Shown piece after piece: positions 1 to 7,191 of a stretch of DNA of 17,347 nt. Every line of letters begins with the position of its first letter. The first letter of the stretch is position 1. The DNA comes from Euryarchaeota archaeon UBA39. Its GTDB lineage: Archaea > Thermoplasmatota > Poseidoniia > Poseidoniales > Thalassarchaeaceae. Both the position numbers and the translations under genes were made by a program. The DNA is taken from the NCBI GenBank assembly GCA_002503045.1, contig DAQW01000002.1, forward strand, positions 1-17,347, given 5' to 3'. The notes beneath the pieces are model-generated. The model searched no databases. It saw only the letters and a list, made by a program, of their open reading frames with translations, and was not told the DNA's origin.

Positions 1-605
1 GTAACATACAAATCGGCATGTGGTACAACATCATTCATGTAAATTGAATTCGCAAGGGTTTCAGATTCACTAAATGCAGCATCGCCTGGTTGTGTGGTAG
101 GGCAAGTATTCCAATAATGATCATAGTTTCTATTCAGATCTACCTGATTCACATTCCACCGTGTATCAATGTCGTTACCATCGGCATTCAACATGATTAG
201 AATATGCAATTCAGTCGAAGACAAGACATCGATAACTGTTTGATCTCCTGCAGCCCATCCCTCAATGTAATGCTCGGCAGTCAAGAATGCTAATTCCGTA
301 CCTAGATGTTCATTTCCATGGTGTCCTCCATCGATATACACAACTTCCTTTGCAGAACCATCTGATTTATTCTCTAGACTCCAATCTGATATCTGCAACA
401 TCCAGATATTTCTTCCCAACTCGGTTTGGCCGATATTAAGCAGTTTTACAATTTCTGGATTGTCGTCTGCCCACGCATTAACATCCAAAGTCAATGTTGC
501 ATAGGAATGATACCAGTGTTCCTGTAACAAATCAGGTTGCTGTGCATTTACTGAAGGAATGGGTGCAAGCAAAATTATCGCAATCAGCCAAATGGCTCGC
601 CCCAT
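1..605 (-). CDS. Secreted M14 zinc carboxypeptidase, N-terminal part (runs off the left edge)
   Basis: Read by hand on the minus strand from the ATG at 605; 201 codons are visible with no stop before the window edge. Residues 1-21 form a signal peptide (hydrophobic WLIAIILLAPIP, likely cleavage after VNA), so the enzyme is exported. The M14 zinc motif HxxE is present as GGHHGNE (H96, E99). The segment NADGND (about 140-145) and DLNRN (156-160) match the substrate-binding Asn-Arg pair of carboxypeptidase A (N144-R145). The third zinc histidine and the catalytic glutamate should lie beyond the edge. It would trim C-terminal residues from peptides outside the cell, which fits a protein-degrading marine heterotroph. 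It starts 36 bases after the stop of the upstream DHS-family gene on the same strand and may be cotranscribed. The family is secure; the substrate is not. Confidence 0.88.
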   Translation of the reverse strand, partial: MGRAIWLIAIILLAPIPSVNAQQPDLLQEHWYHSYATLTLDVNAWADDNPEIVKLLNIGQTELGRNIWMLQISDWSLENKSDGSAKEVVYIDGGHHGNEHLGTELAFLTAEHYIEGWAAGDQTVIDVLSSTELHILIMLNADGNDIDTRWNVNQVDLNRNYDHYWNTCPTTQPGDAAFSESETLANSIYMNDVVPHADLYV

Positions 606-640
606 AGTTACACGAAGGTATTACCGATTTTCAATGCATT

Positions 641-1567
641 CTAATTATTGATTGATTCCAATAATAGTGGAAGAACTATTGTTGCATCAGATTCAATCAT
701 AAATTTTGGAGTGTCAACTTCTAACTTACCCCACGAAATTTTTTCATTGGGAGAGGCTCCAGAATAGCCTCCATAAGATGTTGTTGAATCAGAAATCTGA
801 GCGAACCAAGACCACTTTTTTACAGATTTTTCAAGATCTTGATTCAAGAGTGGAACTACACAAATAGGGAAATCTCCAGCAATCCCTCCTCCAACCTGAA
901 GTAATCCAATTTCCTGAGTTTGTTTTTCGTACCAATCAGCAAGATGGATCATTGCTTCAACACCTCCTTTGACTTGATTATGATGAATGTCCCCTTTGAT
1001 ACAATGCGCTGTGAAAATATTCCCTAAGGTAGAGTCTTCCCATCCTGGAACGTATATCGGAATATCTTGCTCTTTCGCTGCTACCAACCATGAATGAGTA
1101 CAATCGAGATTATCCGGTAATCTATCAATAAATTCGAATAAATGTTGATGTGGAAATCGGGATTCTTCACCCCAAATTTTAATCAAATTAGGAACTATTT
1201 TCTGAATTGTTGATTCTTCAGGTATGCATGTATCAGTAACTCGGTTCATACCTGAATCATGTAACAACTTCTCATCTTCTGGACTTAGGTGTCTCCACTG
1301 AGGGATATGACAATATTGTTCACCTCCAATCAAATGAAACAAATCTTCTTCCAGATTGGCACCAGTGCACGATATTGCGTGAATTTTTCCAGATCGAATT
1401 ACTGGTGCTAAGCTACGACCGATTTGTGCTGTTGACATTGCACCTGCTAGAGTAATCATTAACATACCATTGGAATCAATAAAATTTCGTAAAGACGTTG
1501 CACATCTAGAAAGTTCTCCAGCATTAAAATGCCTAAAACGGTCTAACATAAATGAATAAACATCCAT
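641..1567 (-). CDS. dys: Deoxyhypusine synthase family protein, bacterial-type subfamily
   Basis: 308 residues. Canonical DHS moves the aminobutyl group of spermidine to a lysine of aIF5A using NAD; relatives make homospermidine. Seen here: GAMSTAQIGRSLAP (42-55), CTGANLEEDLF (67-77), PGWEDSTLGN (174-183), GGGIAGDFP (226-234), and near the C-terminus SGASPNEKISWGK, where K281 aligns with the catalytic lysine of human DHS (K329) and E275 with its conserved Glu. The block after GGG reads IAGDF, not the KHH that carries the active-site histidine of canonical DHS. From memory of the family, these motifs match the bacterial DHS-like branch better than archaeal or eukaryotic DHS. It is the third gene after speB and speD, 8 bases behind speD, with a Shine-Dalgarno-like AGGTGAT just before the ATG. 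Function could be aIF5A modification or homospermidine synthesis; family certain, activity open. Confidence 0.85.
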   Translation of the reverse strand: MDVYSFMLDRFRHFNAGELSRCATSLRNFIDSNGMLMITLAGAMSTAQIGRSLAPVIRSGKIHAISCTGANLEEDLFHLIGGEQYCHIPQWRHLSPEDEKLLHDSGMNRVTDTCIPEESTIQKIVPNLIKIWGEESRFPHQHLFEFIDRLPDNLDCTHSWLVAAKEQDIPIYVPGWEDSTLGNIFTAHCIKGDIHHNQVKGGVEAMIHLADWYEKQTQEIGLLQVGGGIAGDFPICVVPLLNQDLEKSVKKWSWFAQISDSTTSYGGYSGASPNEKISWGKLEVDTPKFMIESDATIVLPLLLESINN

Positions 1568-1570
1568 AAA

Positions 1571-1577
1571 ATCACCT
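1571..1577 (-). promoter_or_regulatory. Shine-Dalgarno-like site before the DHS-family gene
   Basis: On the minus strand the sequence TTAGGTGATTTT precedes the ATG at 1567. AGGTGAT matches the 3' part of the GGAGGTGAT consensus complementary to the end of archaeal 16S rRNA, in the expected register. It overlaps the TAG stop of speD, which supports translation of the third operon gene from this start. Confidence 0.5.
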
Positions 1578-2025
1578 AATTTTCCTGTGGTTTTTCATGT
1601 AAGAAGCGGTTTACTGTATCTCTTCTCATTTGAGTAATATCAGGGCAGGAGGAAGTTAGGCTCTCATGAATGATATCTACTATATTCTCAGGGTCGTGAT
1701 TACCACATGTGAAAGCGTCTAATGCAAGCCAACCACGATCTGAATAGCAGTGCGCAGAGACATGGCTTTCGTCGATGAGAACGACCGCAGCGAAACCGGG
1801 AGGAGATACATCTCCATCGAAAATCTCGACATGAGCATGGACCTCCCGTATTCCACTTCTATTCACGGCATTCTGGAGGATATTAAGCAGCCACTGGCCA
1901 TCTTGCCAATGATGCTGTGGTTGAAATCCCACATAATCTACGTACACGTGTTTTCCATGTGCGTGAAGATTTGTGACTCCCGAGGGTTCACCCATAGTCA
2001 TCATCCGTGAGTGCCTATATTTCAT
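1576..2025 (-). CDS. speD: S-adenosylmethionine decarboxylase proenzyme (pyruvoyl type, class 1B)
   Basis: 149 residues. It decarboxylates S-adenosylmethionine to give the aminopropyl donor for spermidine synthesis. The self-cleavage site is visible as DESHVS, with cleavage expected between E86 and S87, so S87 becomes the pyruvoyl group. H92 and C107 (in DAFTCG) sit 5 and 20 residues after it, exactly the spacing of S63, H68 and C83 in the Thermotoga enzyme. The length suits the short archaeal and bacterial class. The N-terminus is longer and more polar than usual and contains further methionines (8, 9, 11). The ATG at 2025 is preferred because it overlaps the upstream speB stop as ATGA, a typical coupled-translation junction. 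Middle gene of the speB-speD-dys operon. No aminopropyltransferase (speE) is in the window. Confidence 0.93.
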   Translation of the reverse strand: MKYRHSRMMTMGEPSGVTNLHAHGKHVYVDYVGFQPQHHWQDGQWLLNILQNAVNRSGIREVHAHVEIFDGDVSPPGFAAVVLIDESHVSAHCYSDRGWLALDAFTCGNHDPENIVDIIHESLTSSCPDITQMRRDTVNRFLHEKPQEN

Positions 2026-2945
2026 TGAATCGAACGATGTATGTGGCCACCAACCAATCGAGTTGCAATCATTGCAGCTGTAAATGGTGTCAATGAACCC
2101 TCAGAATCAGGTGCTATCTCGACTACATCTGCTCCCAATATTGTACAATTCTTGGATTCAAAGATTTGAGCTAATGCTGATTCAAGATGCCACCACGTAA
2201 GACCTCCAGGAACTGGAGTACCAGTAGATGGAACTAGATAGCCGTCTAGAGCATCAATATCAACAGAAATCCATACTGGTCCTGACAACAAAGCTAGTTC
2301 ATTCATCAATGACTCCCAAACTTCCTTTCCATCAAATACAGCCAGAATATCTGACGCAAGATGTGTAATTACTCTCTGATCATTCTGAGAAAATATTGCT
2401 TCCTCTCTTGACCAGGCTCTCACTCCAATCTGGATTATGTTACCTACACCTCTATCCAAAGAACGGCGAGCAGCGCACGCATGACTCCATTTATCTCCAT
2501 CTAATTCATCTCGTAAATCTGCATGAGCATCAAACTGAATAATCGTAAGTTTCCCTAAATCCCCTTCCAATTCCGGATGTTTTTGTAAGGCTGTAATTTG
2601 TGCTGGAAGTAAACCATGTTCTCCACCTAAAACAACAGGGAATACTTTGTCATCTGAAAGCCATTTTGAAAGATATTTAGAAACAGAATCTAATTGCTCC
2701 TGAAGTGTACCTGCATCTGATGACCAAGCAGCTTCAGTGCGAATAACCGCTCCAGCAGGAAGATCCTCAGGAAGTCGAGAGTCAAAGAGTTCAACTTGAG
2801 CCGATGCCTTCAGACAAGATTCAGGTCCATCAACGGTTCCTTGTCCGTATGACGTTGTTAATTCGTAAGGTACTGGCAATATGACTACATCGGGGTTCAT
2901 CGAATGATCTTCACTCAAACCAAGGAAGGTAGGCGGGTCCCCCAT
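2022..2945 (-). CDS. speB: Agmatinase / arginase-family ureohydrolase
   Basis: 307 residues. Ureohydrolase fold enzyme, most likely hydrolysing agmatine to putrescine and urea with two manganese ions. All six metal ligands are present: H110 in GGEHG, D139, H141 and D143 in DAHAD, and D229 and D231 in SVDIDALD. The N-terminal PVPYELTTSYGQGTVDGP (24-41) and the late GADVVEIAP are typical of agmatinases. Arginase, formiminoglutamase and guanidinobutyrase share these motifs, but adjacency to speD and a DHS-family gene argues for agmatinase. It is the first gene of the operon, divergent from the small gene at 3084, with a TATA-like element in the shared upstream region. Family certain, substrate probable. 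Confidence 0.9.
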   Translation of the reverse strand: MGDPPTFLGLSEDHSMNPDVVILPVPYELTTSYGQGTVDGPESCLKASAQVELFDSRLPEDLPAGAVIRTEAAWSSDAGTLQEQLDSVSKYLSKWLSDDKVFPVVLGGEHGLLPAQITALQKHPELEGDLGKLTIIQFDAHADLRDELDGDKWSHACAARRSLDRGVGNIIQIGVRAWSREEAIFSQNDQRVITHLASDILAVFDGKEVWESLMNELALLSGPVWISVDIDALDGYLVPSTGTPVPGGLTWWHLESALAQIFESKNCTILGADVVEIAPDSEGSLTPFTAAMIATRLVGGHIHRSIQ

Positions 2946-3026
2946 GATTTATGCCGGTGGCTAAACACCAAAGAACATGACGAATTTGTACAGTTTGCCT
3001 TTTTTCGTCATCCATAATGTGATTCC

Positions 3027-3034
3027 TTATATAG
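3027..3034 (+). promoter_or_regulatory. Archaeal TATA-like box (possibly shared by divergent genes)
   Basis: TTATATAG lies in the 138-base space between speB (minus, start 2945) and the small gene at 3084 (plus). Transcription starting about 25 bases downstream would give a leader of roughly 25 bases for the plus gene. The complement, CTATATAA, is equally TATA-like and could serve the polyamine operon with a leader of about 55 bases. Position and sequence fit; there is no direct evidence of use. Confidence 0.45.
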
Positions 3035-3072
3035 AGCGGCAGCCAATAAATAACACAGCGCGGGGGGATTCT

Positions 3073-3078
3073 AGGTGA
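3073..3078 (+). promoter_or_regulatory. Shine-Dalgarno-like site deciding the start at 3084
   Basis: AGGTGA is complementary to the 3' end of archaeal 16S rRNA and ends 5 bases before the ATG at 3084. It contains the in-frame GTG at 3075, which is therefore less likely to be the true start. Confidence 0.5.
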
Positions 3079-3083
3079 CGGGC

Positions 3084-3479
3084 ATGACGTTGAAAACACT
3101 AACAGATGCGATTCGAAATCGTGTTGACGAAGAAATGGAACAAACCGTTGCAGAGAGTATTGCAGAACACGCCCTTGGCTTCTTTGGGTTCTCTGATCGT
3201 ATTATCGATAATGCTCTAGAACCAACAGATAGAAACCTATTCTATCAACTTCAAGATTATGAATTGTTAACCACTGAATCAGAAGAAACCACTCTTTGGG
3301 ATGGAAGAGAATGGAGAATTCATTATTGGAAGTTCAAGTCAAAACGAATGGGTGAAGTAGCACAGAAAAAGATAGCTGAAGTGATTGATCCTTATGCTGG
3401 ACTATACGATGAAGTACCAGTGGATATTTGGCGAGAACAGGCTGGATTTGAACATGATGATGATGAACCATTATTCTAA
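3084..3479 (+). CDS. Conserved small archaeal protein (resembles the DUF6015 family)
   Basis: 131 residues from the ATG at 3084; the GTG at 3075 is an alternative adding three residues. A soluble, acidic protein with no membrane segment. Notable stretches are LGFFGFSDRIIDNALEP, an aromatic and charged block DRNLFYQLQDYELLTTESEE, and WDGREWRIHYW, followed by a basic KSKRMGEVAQKK segment and an acidic tail (EHDDDEPLF). From memory, the order FGF-DRIIDN, DRxLFYxL, LLTTExEE and DGREWRIHYW matches a conserved archaeal family annotated DUF6015, seen in Thermoplasmata and relatives; its function is not known to me. The shape of the first half (helix, short loop, helix, then a charged hairpin) could be a winged-helix-like regulator, but this is only a guess. 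Transcribed divergently from the polyamine operon. Confidence 0.75.
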   Translation: MTLKTLTDAIRNRVDEEMEQTVAESIAEHALGFFGFSDRIIDNALEPTDRNLFYQLQDYELLTTESEETTLWDGREWRIHYWKFKSKRMGEVAQKKIAEVIDPYAGLYDEVPVDIWREQAGFEHDDDEPLF

Positions 3480-3532
3480 TTCTAAAACAACCGCACAATG
3501 GATTGAATAGTTAACAGGACAGAGAGTATACT

Positions 3533-6500
3533 ATGATACTCAAGCGTAACGCGTTCATCATCACTGCGATGTTACTGCTTATGATGCCATTATCTTCAAT
3601 TTCAGGTCAAACAAATGAGGAAGACAGGTGTAACATTGTCGTAGATTGGAGCAATGGAACAAACAGTGAACACGCTTACATCATTAATAACTGGACTTTG
3701 ATTAATGGGACAGATACCGAAATTCATTGGTCGCATCAAAATAATTCAGGGGCAACAATGGATAATGGCTCAATCTTACCAAATTGGAATGAAAACGAAA
3801 CCAATGCAAGAATAGTTTTGCCCACATCAATCAATCTAGGTGATTCCATTTCAATTGATGTAAGTACATCTCAGACCGAAATTCATTGCTCTAGAACAAT
3901 AGAAATTACTTATTGGAATCAGCCGATAAATGACCATGAAATCACCAGAACTACAACTTGGATGCTTCAACAATCTGGAGATAGCGGTGAAGAATATGAA
4001 TTGGAATTCACTGGAAGGGGATGGCAACTTCGTGAAGGTAATCAATTAGAATCAAACGAATTAGGATCAGGGAATCTCTCTATCATAAGTGATGACGGAG
4101 ATACTAGAATTGAAACTGAAATCAATCTAGATAGAGTTTGGTTAAATGAATCTATGACTGGAATCGAATTTGATCAACAACAATTTGAAATGTTTGGAAA
4201 TGGTTCTATGTTCTTCATCCTCAATGATGATGTAGGAACTGAAACAATTGCTGAAATCAATATCTCAGATTCATACATCACCAGAACAATTGCAAATGGA
4301 GTGCCATCTGAACAAGTACGTCTTGAAGGAACTGGGAATTTACTTTCAAATGGGACTAATGACGATGAATCAATAGAATTGGATGGAGAAGTATCTGTTT
4401 TCTTATACGAATTGCATACTGAAAATGGTGAAGTATTACTCTCAAACTATCTTCTAGAAGCTTTTGCTGAAATGGTTCTTATCGATGGAAATAATCGTTT
4501 TACTCTTGATCTAGATGAATTCATTATTAGTGAAACTTGGGAAAATGGGGCACAAACAAATCAACTAAATCGAATTAGAGGTGACGGGACATTTGACTTT
4601 GCTGAATCAGAAGATGGGGCAACTATTGTTGTGAATGGAACTGTTCCTGTTTTCTGGATAGAATCTCAAGGTGGAATGACTACTGAAAACACGATTAGAA
4701 TGGATGGAGATATTAGTGGAGATGTAACAGGAGAAATCGGTCTAGTAATAGAAATAAGTGAGACTGGACAACAACAAAACGAAACCGGGCAATCATTTGA
4801 TGTGAATGTTATTCGAAATGAAAATTGGTTAAATATTTCACAAATTACTGGATTGGGGTCAAATCTTGATCTTGAAGCAGAGCATAATTTGACATTTGAA
4901 TATCAAGTGCCTGAAGAACATTGGTTAAATCGAACTATTCGATACAAGTATGTTGAAGATACTGGCGAGATAAATAATGAATATCCCGAAAGAAGTCCTA
5001 TTAATCGTGATTTACCGGGACCATCGAATGAATCCTTACTTGGAAGTGTAAACCTTAGTAGAGAGTTAGGATATGCTCCCGCTTCAATGCAAATTGGAGA
5101 TTCTTTGATGTTGGATCATGGAGACTCATTGAAACTTGAAATTGTTGCCACAGATTCAGGTTCAATTACTCGCGATGGACATCAAATGGATGTAATCCAT
5201 TGGAATGGAACTTACCTTAACGGAGGTGTTGCTTCTGGAAAAATCATCAATGAAGGCGTTTTAGCAGGACTAATTGCAGAGGTTTCCAGATCTGTGGATT
5301 TGAACCTTGATGATATCGAAGGAGATTTACAATTCATTGAAATTCAATCCTTGGAGCGTGTGATTTCTCCATCAATAGTCACTGAAGCAGAAAATACCCC
5401 TCCTACATTCGTAGAGTTACGCATTAGAGAAGGCGTGCTTACTACCGAAGGAGGTGAAGCACATCTGGAGGTGGTCGTAGAAGATGAAGATTGGAATATG
5501 CAATCAGTCCAAGTTGATTTGAGTAGTATTGGATTGGGGATAGTTTCTTTCAATGATATCGGAATAGATGGTGATTCAACTGTTCATGATGATATTTGGA
5601 CAACTCAAGTATCTCATATAGGAACTAATCACGGAAACCAAGATGTCAATATCACAATATCTGATGGGTGGTCGACTACAAAGGTTACTGCATCACTATT
5701 AATCACTAATTTAGCACCTAGAATGACTTCACTTGATCTAAGCCCTACGACAGTAAGTAGAGGCGATACTGTAGATATTACAACAAACATAATTGATGCT
5801 CATGGGGTTGCATCGGTTTTTGTTGACTTAACTGGATTAGGTGGACAACGTTTTGCCCTCTCCCAAGAAACGGGGGAAACGTGGAGTGGTTCATTTATTG
5901 TCCCTGATGGATTCTCTCCCGGCCCTCAATTAATCGCTATTGAAATGACAGACAATGACGGTTCAATGAGACTTACTTCCTTAATTTGGCGTCCAGATGG
6001 AACTACGATTGAAAGTGATAGAATTATTATTCTAAATGATGGGCCTGTTCTTTCAAATCTAACCATTTCCCGACAAGGAAATGTTGTAACTAATTTTCTT
6101 GTTCCAAATCTGGGGGAACAAGATGTTGCTCACGTAATTTCCATTGAAGCGGATGACCCTGATGGGATTTCAGTCGTCCAAGTCCGATTAGGAATACTAG
6201 CTGAAATCGGAAAAGCGGACGATTGGGTCCCAATGAAAGATGATGGAACTGGAGGGGACGAAATTGCAGGTGATGGGATATACAGCCTTACTGTTTTGAC
6301 TCGTGCTACGATGCCTACTGGTTCTACAGAAATTGAACTTCGAGGAATTGACAATTATCTAGAATCTACTCCAGGTAATGAAAGAGGATTCACAGTCACA
6401 CTTTCTGATAGTTCTTCAGAAGGTATAGGTTCTGAGTGGGCTGATTCAACCACAGTGATAATAATTGTAGTAGCTATTTTCTTATTCCTCTCTATATTGG

Positions 6501-6544
6501 GTGGAATTATAGTGCTAAAAAATGCTAATTTTGATGAAGAATAA
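3533..6544 (+). CDS. Large membrane-anchored surface protein with Ig-like repeats (1003 aa)
   Basis: Unrecognised as a named protein, but the topology is clear. Residues 1-25 are a signal peptide (FIITAMLLLMMPLSSISG). The ectodomain carries about twenty N-glycosylation sequons (NxS/T), mostly in the first two thirds, and only two cysteines (C33, C119), which could form one disulfide. Three tandem beta-sandwich units of about 105 residues start near 621 (TPPTFVEL), 726 (APRMTSLDLSP) and 836 (DGPVLSNL). Each has an acidic turn followed by an alternating VxVDL-like strand, and the third has DDGTGGDEIAGDGIY, the motif of choice-of-anchor X / Ig-like repeats. Residues about 973-995 form a transmembrane helix, followed by a short acidic cytoplasmic tail (NANFDEE). 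It probably sits in the cell envelope as an S-layer-associated or adhesive protein. No enzymatic motif was seen. Confidence 0.82.
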   Translation: MILKRNAFIITAMLLLMMPLSSISGQTNEEDRCNIVVDWSNGTNSEHAYIINNWTLINGTDTEIHWSHQNNSGATMDNGSILPNWNENETNARIVLPTSINLGDSISIDVSTSQTEIHCSRTIEITYWNQPINDHEITRTTTWMLQQSGDSGEEYELEFTGRGWQLREGNQLESNELGSGNLSIISDDGDTRIETEINLDRVWLNESMTGIEFDQQQFEMFGNGSMFFILNDDVGTETIAEINISDSYITRTIANGVPSEQVRLEGTGNLLSNGTNDDESIELDGEVSVFLYELHTENGEVLLSNYLLEAFAEMVLIDGNNRFTLDLDEFIISETWENGAQTNQLNRIRGDGTFDFAESEDGATIVVNGTVPVFWIESQGGMTTENTIRMDGDISGDVTGEIGLVIEISETGQQQNETGQSFDVNVIRNENWLNISQITGLGSNLDLEAEHNLTFEYQVPEEHWLNRTIRYKYVEDTGEINNEYPERSPINRDLPGPSNESLLGSVNLSRELGYAPASMQIGDSLMLDHGDSLKLEIVATDSGSITRDGHQMDVIHWNGTYLNGGVASGKIINEGVLAGLIAEVSRSVDLNLDDIEGDLQFIEIQSLERVISPSIVTEAENTPPTFVELRIREGVLTTEGGEAHLEVVVEDEDWNMQSVQVDLSSIGLGIVSFNDIGIDGDSTVHDDIWTTQVSHIGTNHGNQDVNITISDGWSTTKVTASLLITNLAPRMTSLDLSPTTVSRGDTVDITTNIIDAHGVASVFVDLTGLGGQRFALSQETGETWSGSFIVPDGFSPGPQLIAIEMTDNDGSMRLTSLIWRPDGTTIESDRIIILNDGPVLSNLTISRQGNVVTNFLVPNLGEQDVAHVISIEADDPDGISVVQVRLGILAEIGKADDWVPMKDDGTGGDEIAGDGIYSLTVLTRATMPTGSTEIELRGIDNYLESTPGNERGFTVTLSDSSSEGIGSEWADSTTVIIIVVAIFLFLSILGGIIVLKNANFDEE

Positions 6545-6550
6545 TTGAAA

Positions 6551-6556
6551 TTTTTT
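6551..6556 (+). terminator. Oligo-T terminator after the 1003-residue surface protein gene
   Basis: TTTTTT begins 7 bases after the stop codon of the surface protein gene. Archaeal RNA polymerase terminates on such runs in the non-template strand without needing a hairpin. It also separates this gene from the convergent tRNA-Gly. Confidence 0.5.
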
Positions 6557-6582
6557 AGTGGAAACGATAGACTGGTATCCAA

Positions 6583-6657
6583 TGGTGCGAGCGCCGGGAT
6601 TTGAACCCGGGTTCCCACGTTGGCAACGTGGGGTGATAACCACTACACTACGCTCGC
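6583..6657 (-). tRNA. tRNA-Gly (anticodon GCC), CCA encoded
   Basis: Folded by eye on the minus strand. The acceptor stem is GCGAGCG (6657-6651) paired with CGCTCGC (6593-6587), the discriminator is A, and CCA is encoded in the DNA (6585-6583). The D arm contains AGTGGTTA. The anticodon stem CCACG/CGTGG closes the loop TTGCCAA, giving anticodon GCC (plus-strand 6622-6624). The T arm is CCGGGTTCAAATCCCGG. All arms pair, and no intron is present. It reads glycine codons GGC and GGT. Confidence 0.96.
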
Positions 6658-6703
6658 AGCGTCTCAACGAGATGGCAGGCCTTCTTCTATCCATCGGTCA
6701 ACT

Positions 6704-6722
6704 GGGTTTAGGAAGAAAACCC
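6704..6722 (-). terminator. Hairpin directly after the arsC stop codon
   Basis: GGGTTT (6704-6709) and AAACCC (6717-6722) form a 6-bp stem with a 7-base loop. On the minus strand it begins at the base after the arsC stop. It has a T-rich left arm and loop but no following T run, so it may act as a terminator or a processing and stability element ahead of tRNA-Gly. Confidence 0.3.
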
Positions 6723-7094
6723 TCACAGGTGTCCAAACGTGAGATGAAAGATTCGATCTCTTATGGCATTGCGGGCCTCTCTGAACACCTCAATACTCTG
6801 ACCGTATGGGTCATCTAACTCCCAATCTTCATCGATTTTCATCGCCGGACAGGAGACACCGCATCCCATTGATATGACCGCATCCCAATCGTCAGCGGAA
6901 AAATTGTCCACAGACTTCGGTTGTTGATTAGAGATATCGATATCTATCTCCGCACATACTAACACCGCATTAGGGCTCACTACCTTTGCTGGATGAGTGC
7001 CTGCAGATGCTGCTTCGTGCCCGAAGCTTCGTGCGATACCTTCAGCCATCTGACTTCTGCATGAATTACCAACACAAACGAATAATATATTCAT
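6723..7094 (-). CDS. arsC: Arsenate reductase / low-molecular-weight phosphotyrosine phosphatase family
   Basis: 123 residues from the ATG at 7094. The longer reading frame to 7127 adds 11 residues before the first beta strand and is unlikely. The phosphate-binding loop CVGNSCR (C7 nucleophile, R13) followed by SQMAEG is that of thioredoxin-coupled ArsC rather than generic tyrosine phosphatases. The block VISMGCGVSCP supplies C78 and C82, candidates for the redox relay cysteines, and DDP (D95-P96) holds the general acid. Expected role: reduce intracellular arsenate to arsenite through a cysteine relay and thioredoxin. No arsenite exporter or ArsR regulator is next to it, so it stands alone here, divergent from mrp. 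A phosphatase role remains possible. Confidence 0.85.
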   Translation of the reverse strand: MNILFVCVGNSCRSQMAEGIARSFGHEAASAGTHPAKVVSPNAVLVCAEIDIDISNQQPKSVDNFSADDWDAVISMGCGVSCPAMKIDEDWELDDPYGQSIEVFREARNAIRDRIFHLTFGHL

Positions 7095-7129
7095 ATTCAA
7101 CCATATAATCCACATGATATTAATCAATT

Positions 7130-7137
7130 GGATATAG
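7130..7137 (-). promoter_or_regulatory. TATA-like box for arsC, possibly bidirectional with mrp
   Basis: CTATATCC on the minus strand lies about 40 bases before the arsC ATG, predicting a start near 7107 and a leader of about 13 bases. The complement GGATATAG could also fire toward mrp (start 7192). A second TATATCC at 7169-7175 on the plus strand is only about 20 bases before the mrp ATG, somewhat close for a leaderless start. Confidence 0.35.
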
Positions 7138-7191
7138 ATTCAATTGTAGAATTACACACGTATTGAAGTATATCCTATTCTTACGATAAAC

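Noticed and set aside
1750..2010. Plus-strand open frame of 86 codons inside speD
   Set aside because: It is the antisense of a well-supported SpeD with intact catalytic residues; its translation has no recognisable motif.
3075..3083. GTG start for the small archaeal protein
   Set aside because: The GTG lies within the Shine-Dalgarno-like AGGTGA that is well placed for the ATG at 3084.
6558..6818. Open frame of 86 codons on the plus strand
   Set aside because: It runs straight through tRNA-Gly and the antisense of arsC; the translation merely reflects the tRNA sequence.
7095..7127. Eleven-residue N-terminal extension of arsC
   Set aside because: The first beta strand and phosphate loop begin right after the ATG at 7094, as in the family; the extension overlaps the likely promoter region.
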